DNA of 47,330 nt from NCBI RefSeq assembly GCF_014203595.1, contig NZ_JACHJK010000030.1, positions 1 through 47,330 of the forward strand. The letters run 5' to 3'. This stretch comes from Streptomyces echinatus. Its GTDB lineage: Bacteria > Actinomycetota > Actinomycetes > Streptomycetales > Streptomycetaceae. Both the position numbers and the translations under genes were made by a program. The notes beneath the pieces were generated by a model. That model did not search any database, was not told the DNA's origin, and saw only the letters and a list, made by a program, of their open reading frames with translations. Below, piece by piece: positions 45,306-47,330 of this stretch (position 1 is the first letter of the stretch; the number at the start of each line of letters is the position of its first letter).

Positions 45306-46046
45306 TCAGGTGAGCGGATAGCCCTGTTCGAAGGCCCAACGGTGAGGCGGGTACGTCGCCTCGGCGAACTCCAGCGGTCGGTCCTGGAGGTCGAAGACCA
45401 CGTGATGAACCACCAGCACGGCCGAACCGCCCTCCAACTGGAGGTCCGCCGCCTCCTCGTCGGTCGCCGAGCGAGCGCACATGCGGTCTTCCGCGTAGCT
45501 TCCTTGACGTCCCGTCATGGTCTCTACGTACATCAGGGTGCCTTCTTGAATCCGCTCCGGGTCCATGAGCTTGGGTGCCTTCTGACCGACGTCCGGCGCG
45601 AACCAGGAGGTGGACAGGGTGATGGGACCGTCCTGGTTGTTGGTGACACGCCGCCGATGCACGGCCCGCCGGTCCTTCGTCAGCCCCAGCGCCTCGGCGA
45701 CGTGGTCCGGCGCCTCCATCCAGCCGGCCGACGTGATGACCGCGTACTCACCAGGGGTGTAGATCTTCCGCGTCTGGCGAGCGCGCCCGTACAACTCCCG
45801 CGCACGGCGATTGACTTCCAGACTCCGGACGTAGGTACCCGATCCTTGCCGCTTCTCGACCAGGCCCTGATGGCTCAGCGCCTCCAACGAGCGGGCAGCC
45901 GTCGGCCTGGACACCTTCCAATCCGCCGCAAGTTGACGTTCCGAGGGGACCTCGTCCCCCGGTCGCAAGTCTCCCCGAAGGATCTGATCGCGGATGAAGT
46001 GCGCGATCTGGAGATACTTCGGCTGAGCCTCCTCGATCTGAGGCAT
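45306..46046 (-). CDS. GntR-family regulator with UTRA domain (KorSA-like)
   Basis: 246 residues from ATG 46046, with GAGGAGG upstream. The N-terminal winged helix-turn-helix (KYLQIAHFIRDQILRGDLRPGDEVPSERQLAADWKVSRPTAARSLEALSHQGLVEKRQGSGTYV) is GntR type; the C-terminal part (about 95-245) is a UTRA-like ligand domain. Relatives such as KorSA regulate transfer and replication genes of actinomycete integrative elements such as pSAM2. A palindrome built from the AGTGGC/GCCACT half-site covers its own promoter, indicating autoregulation, and also lies before the zinc-ribbon/ATP-binding pair. Confidence 0.85.
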   Translation of the reverse strand: MPQIEEAQPKYLQIAHFIRDQILRGDLRPGDEVPSERQLAADWKVSRPTAARSLEALSHQGLVEKRQGSGTYVRSLEVNRRARELYGRARQTRKIYTPGEYAVITSAGWMEAPDHVAEALGLTKDRRAVHRRRVTNNQDGPITLSTSWFAPDVGQKAPKLMDPERIQEGTLMYVETMTGRQGSYAEDRMCARSATDEEAADLQLEGGSAVLVVHHVVFDLQDRPLEFAEATYPPHRWAFEQGYPLT

Positions 46047-46062
46047 GTGCCCTCCTCGCCCA

Positions 46063-46085
46063 AGTGGCTATGGCCTCTAGCCACT
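46063..46085. promoter_or_regulatory. Operator in the GntR/DUF1152 divergent promoter
   Basis: AGTGGCTA (46063-46070), a 7-bp spacer and TAGCCACT (46078-46085). On the minus strand a TATAGT -10-like hexamer overlaps its outer arm, and it stands 17 bp before the gntR start. It could repress the divergent DUF1152 gene too. Confidence 0.75.
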
Positions 46086-46125
46086 ATAGGGTGAGTGCCA
46101 GATTCGAACCCGTACGCTGGGCAGC

Positions 46126-47220
46126 ATGACGCGGTTGATCGTCGCAGCAGGAGGAGGTGGCGACGCAGTCGCCGCCGCAATGCTTCACGCCGCCCTGTAC
46201 GGCGACGAGGACCAGGCGGTGATCCTCACGTACGCGTGGGACCGCCTGCTCATCGACCCGGTACCGGGCCCACGAGGAGCCCGCGACTTCACCGGCCTCC
46301 AGCAGATCACCCCGGCCGTCTCGGCAGTGCCGGCCGAGGCCCGTCCGATCGCACCAGCCGGTTCCACACTGCCGAGGCTCGCCGCGGAACTCCCGCATAC
46401 CTTCGCACTGCTCGACCCGTACCAAGGTGCCGAAGGCGTAACGCGTCAGCTGGAAGAACTGGTCAGTCACCTCGGGCCGGAGTCCATCGACCTCCTGGAC
46501 GTGGGCGGTGACATCCTCGCCCGGGGCGACGAGCCGACGCTGAAGAGCCCTCTCGCCGATGCCCTCACCCTGGCCGCTGCCTGCCAGGTGAACGCGTCGG
46601 TCCGCCTCCTGGTCGCCGGCCCCGGCCTGGACGGCGAACTCTCCCCGGACGACCTCCGCCCGATGCTCGGTTCTGTCATCCACACCTTCACCGCAGACGA
46701 CGTGCAGCGGATCAGCACAGTCCTGGAGTGGCACCCCTCCGAGGCAACCGCGATGCTCGCCGCAACGGCCCGAGGTGTCCGAGGCACCTGCGAGGTACGC
46801 GATGCCGGCCTGCCTGTAGCTCTCACCGACGAGGGCCCCCGAGTGCACGAGGTCGACCTGGACGAAGCGGTGAGCCGCAACAGCCTGGCCCGGGCCATCA
46901 TGACGACCGCTGCCCTGGACGAGGTCGAGGCACACAGCCGCGAGATGTGCGGCTTCTCCGAAATCGACTACGAGCGCAACAAGGCCGCGTGGCTGAAGGA
47001 CCAGTCACCGGTGGAGCTGGACGCCGAATCCGTGTTGCCGCAGCTGGACCAGTTCGAGGCGGACGCCGGCAGACGCGGAGTCACCCACACGACGTTCCGC
47101 CGCATCACCGAGGCTCTGAATCTCAACGGCTCGCAGCGCAGCGCCCTGCGCCAGTTGCTCATCGACAGCCGCCCGGAGCAGTACGACGCGCCCTTGTGGC
47201 GCATCACTAGGACTGCCTGA
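46126..47220 (+). CDS. DUF1152 family protein
   Basis: 364 residues from ATG 46126. The N-terminal RLIVAAGGGGDAVAAAMLHAAL (Rossmann-like glycine loop) and AWDRLLIDPVPGPR match DUF1152, a family found in bacteria and archaea with unknown reaction. ESIDLLDVGGDILARGDEPTLKSPLADAL is a further conserved block. No membrane segment or signal peptide. It is divergent from the GntR gene with 79 bp between starts and shares its operator. The C-terminal 90 residues are less family-like. Confidence 0.78.
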   Translation: MTRLIVAAGGGGDAVAAAMLHAALYGDEDQAVILTYAWDRLLIDPVPGPRGARDFTGLQQITPAVSAVPAEARPIAPAGSTLPRLAAELPHTFALLDPYQGAEGVTRQLEELVSHLGPESIDLLDVGGDILARGDEPTLKSPLADALTLAAACQVNASVRLLVAGPGLDGELSPDDLRPMLGSVIHTFTADDVQRISTVLEWHPSEATAMLAATARGVRGTCEVRDAGLPVALTDEGPRVHEVDLDEAVSRNSLARAIMTTAALDEVEAHSREMCGFSEIDYERNKAAWLKDQSPVELDAESVLPQLDQFEADAGRRGVTHTTFRRITEALNLNGSQRSALRQLLIDSRPEQYDAPLWRITRTA

Positions 47221-47330
47221 GTAACAACTTCTCCAGCCGATCACCCGGCGCCTGAGCACCTCTTCCGCCTCCACCAGAGCCGCCCGCACTTGCTCCAGCT
47301 CGGCTTCGAGATCCTCCACCCGCACCGCCG
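47207..47330 (-). pseudogene. 3' end of a coiled-coil gene, probably frameshifted
   Basis: At the window edge the minus-strand frame reads RVEDLEAELEQVRAALVEAEEVLRR with good codon bias. It then loses that bias near 47240, where the neighbouring frame continues GDRLEKLLLRQS to a TAG at 47207, including a TTA codon. One missing base near 47243 would join them. The rest of the gene is outside the window; no function can be given. Confidence 0.35.

Overview
This is a high-GC actinobacterial chromosome segment, almost certainly Streptomyces. Third codon positions are nearly all G or C, GTG starts are common, and the gene order (hrpA, bldC, valine dehydrogenase, DUF3073, purM/purF, purL/purQ/purS, an lsr2 paralogue, purC, purD, dnaX) is that of the conserved Streptomyces core. 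A perfect parS-type palindrome (11347-11366) fits a position in the origin-proximal half of the chromosome. All calls come from reading the sequence; no database search was run.

Left end (1-4020) is accessory DNA at a tRNA-Lys gene. The 3' part of the tRNA is repeated 2.9 kb away as a perfect 46-bp copy inside a 159-bp diverged direct repeat, as expected for an integration site. Between the copies lie a polymorphic toxin with a restriction-endonuclease-fold C-terminus, a probable immunity gene, and a CHAT-protease remnant. A HAD-like remnant lies outside the repeat.

4.0-13.7 kb holds an amino-acid permease, a DEAD-box helicase with a repetitive RGG-like tail, a collagen-like lipoprotein, a small zinc metallopeptidase, a membrane-anchored metallophosphoesterase, a tRNA-Glu/Asp/Phe cluster with the parS-like site inside it, a YGSN-motif protein and two membrane proteins. 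13.8-22.4 kb holds hrpA, a second tRNA-Asp, a DUF6274-like gene, bldC, vdh and DUF3073.

22.5-41.4 kb contains the dispersed de novo purine genes: purM and purF as one unit, purS-purQ-purL as a unit with 4-nt overlaps, and purC and purD as single genes. Between them sit the nucleoid protein gene (lsr2/lsrL type), three tRNA-Gly genes, and an ABC transporter plus two-component cassette (four genes, two 4-nt overlaps) bracketed by two identical tRNA-Gly(GCC) genes. There are also a DMFase-beta-like protein and a large membrane protein that looks like an M48 peptidase without its HExxH motif. dnaX is followed by the SRP RNA gene (ffs) and tRNA-Ser.

Right end (44.2-47.3 kb) is a second tRNA-linked accessory region. 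It has an integrase C-terminal remnant beside tRNA-Ser, a GntR/UTRA (KorSA-like) regulator with matching operators at two promoters, a two-CxxCxGxG zinc-ribbon gene, an ATP-binding (anti-sigma-like) gene and a DUF1152 gene. Several genes here appear to carry single-base frameshifts, suggesting a decaying element or sequencing errors.
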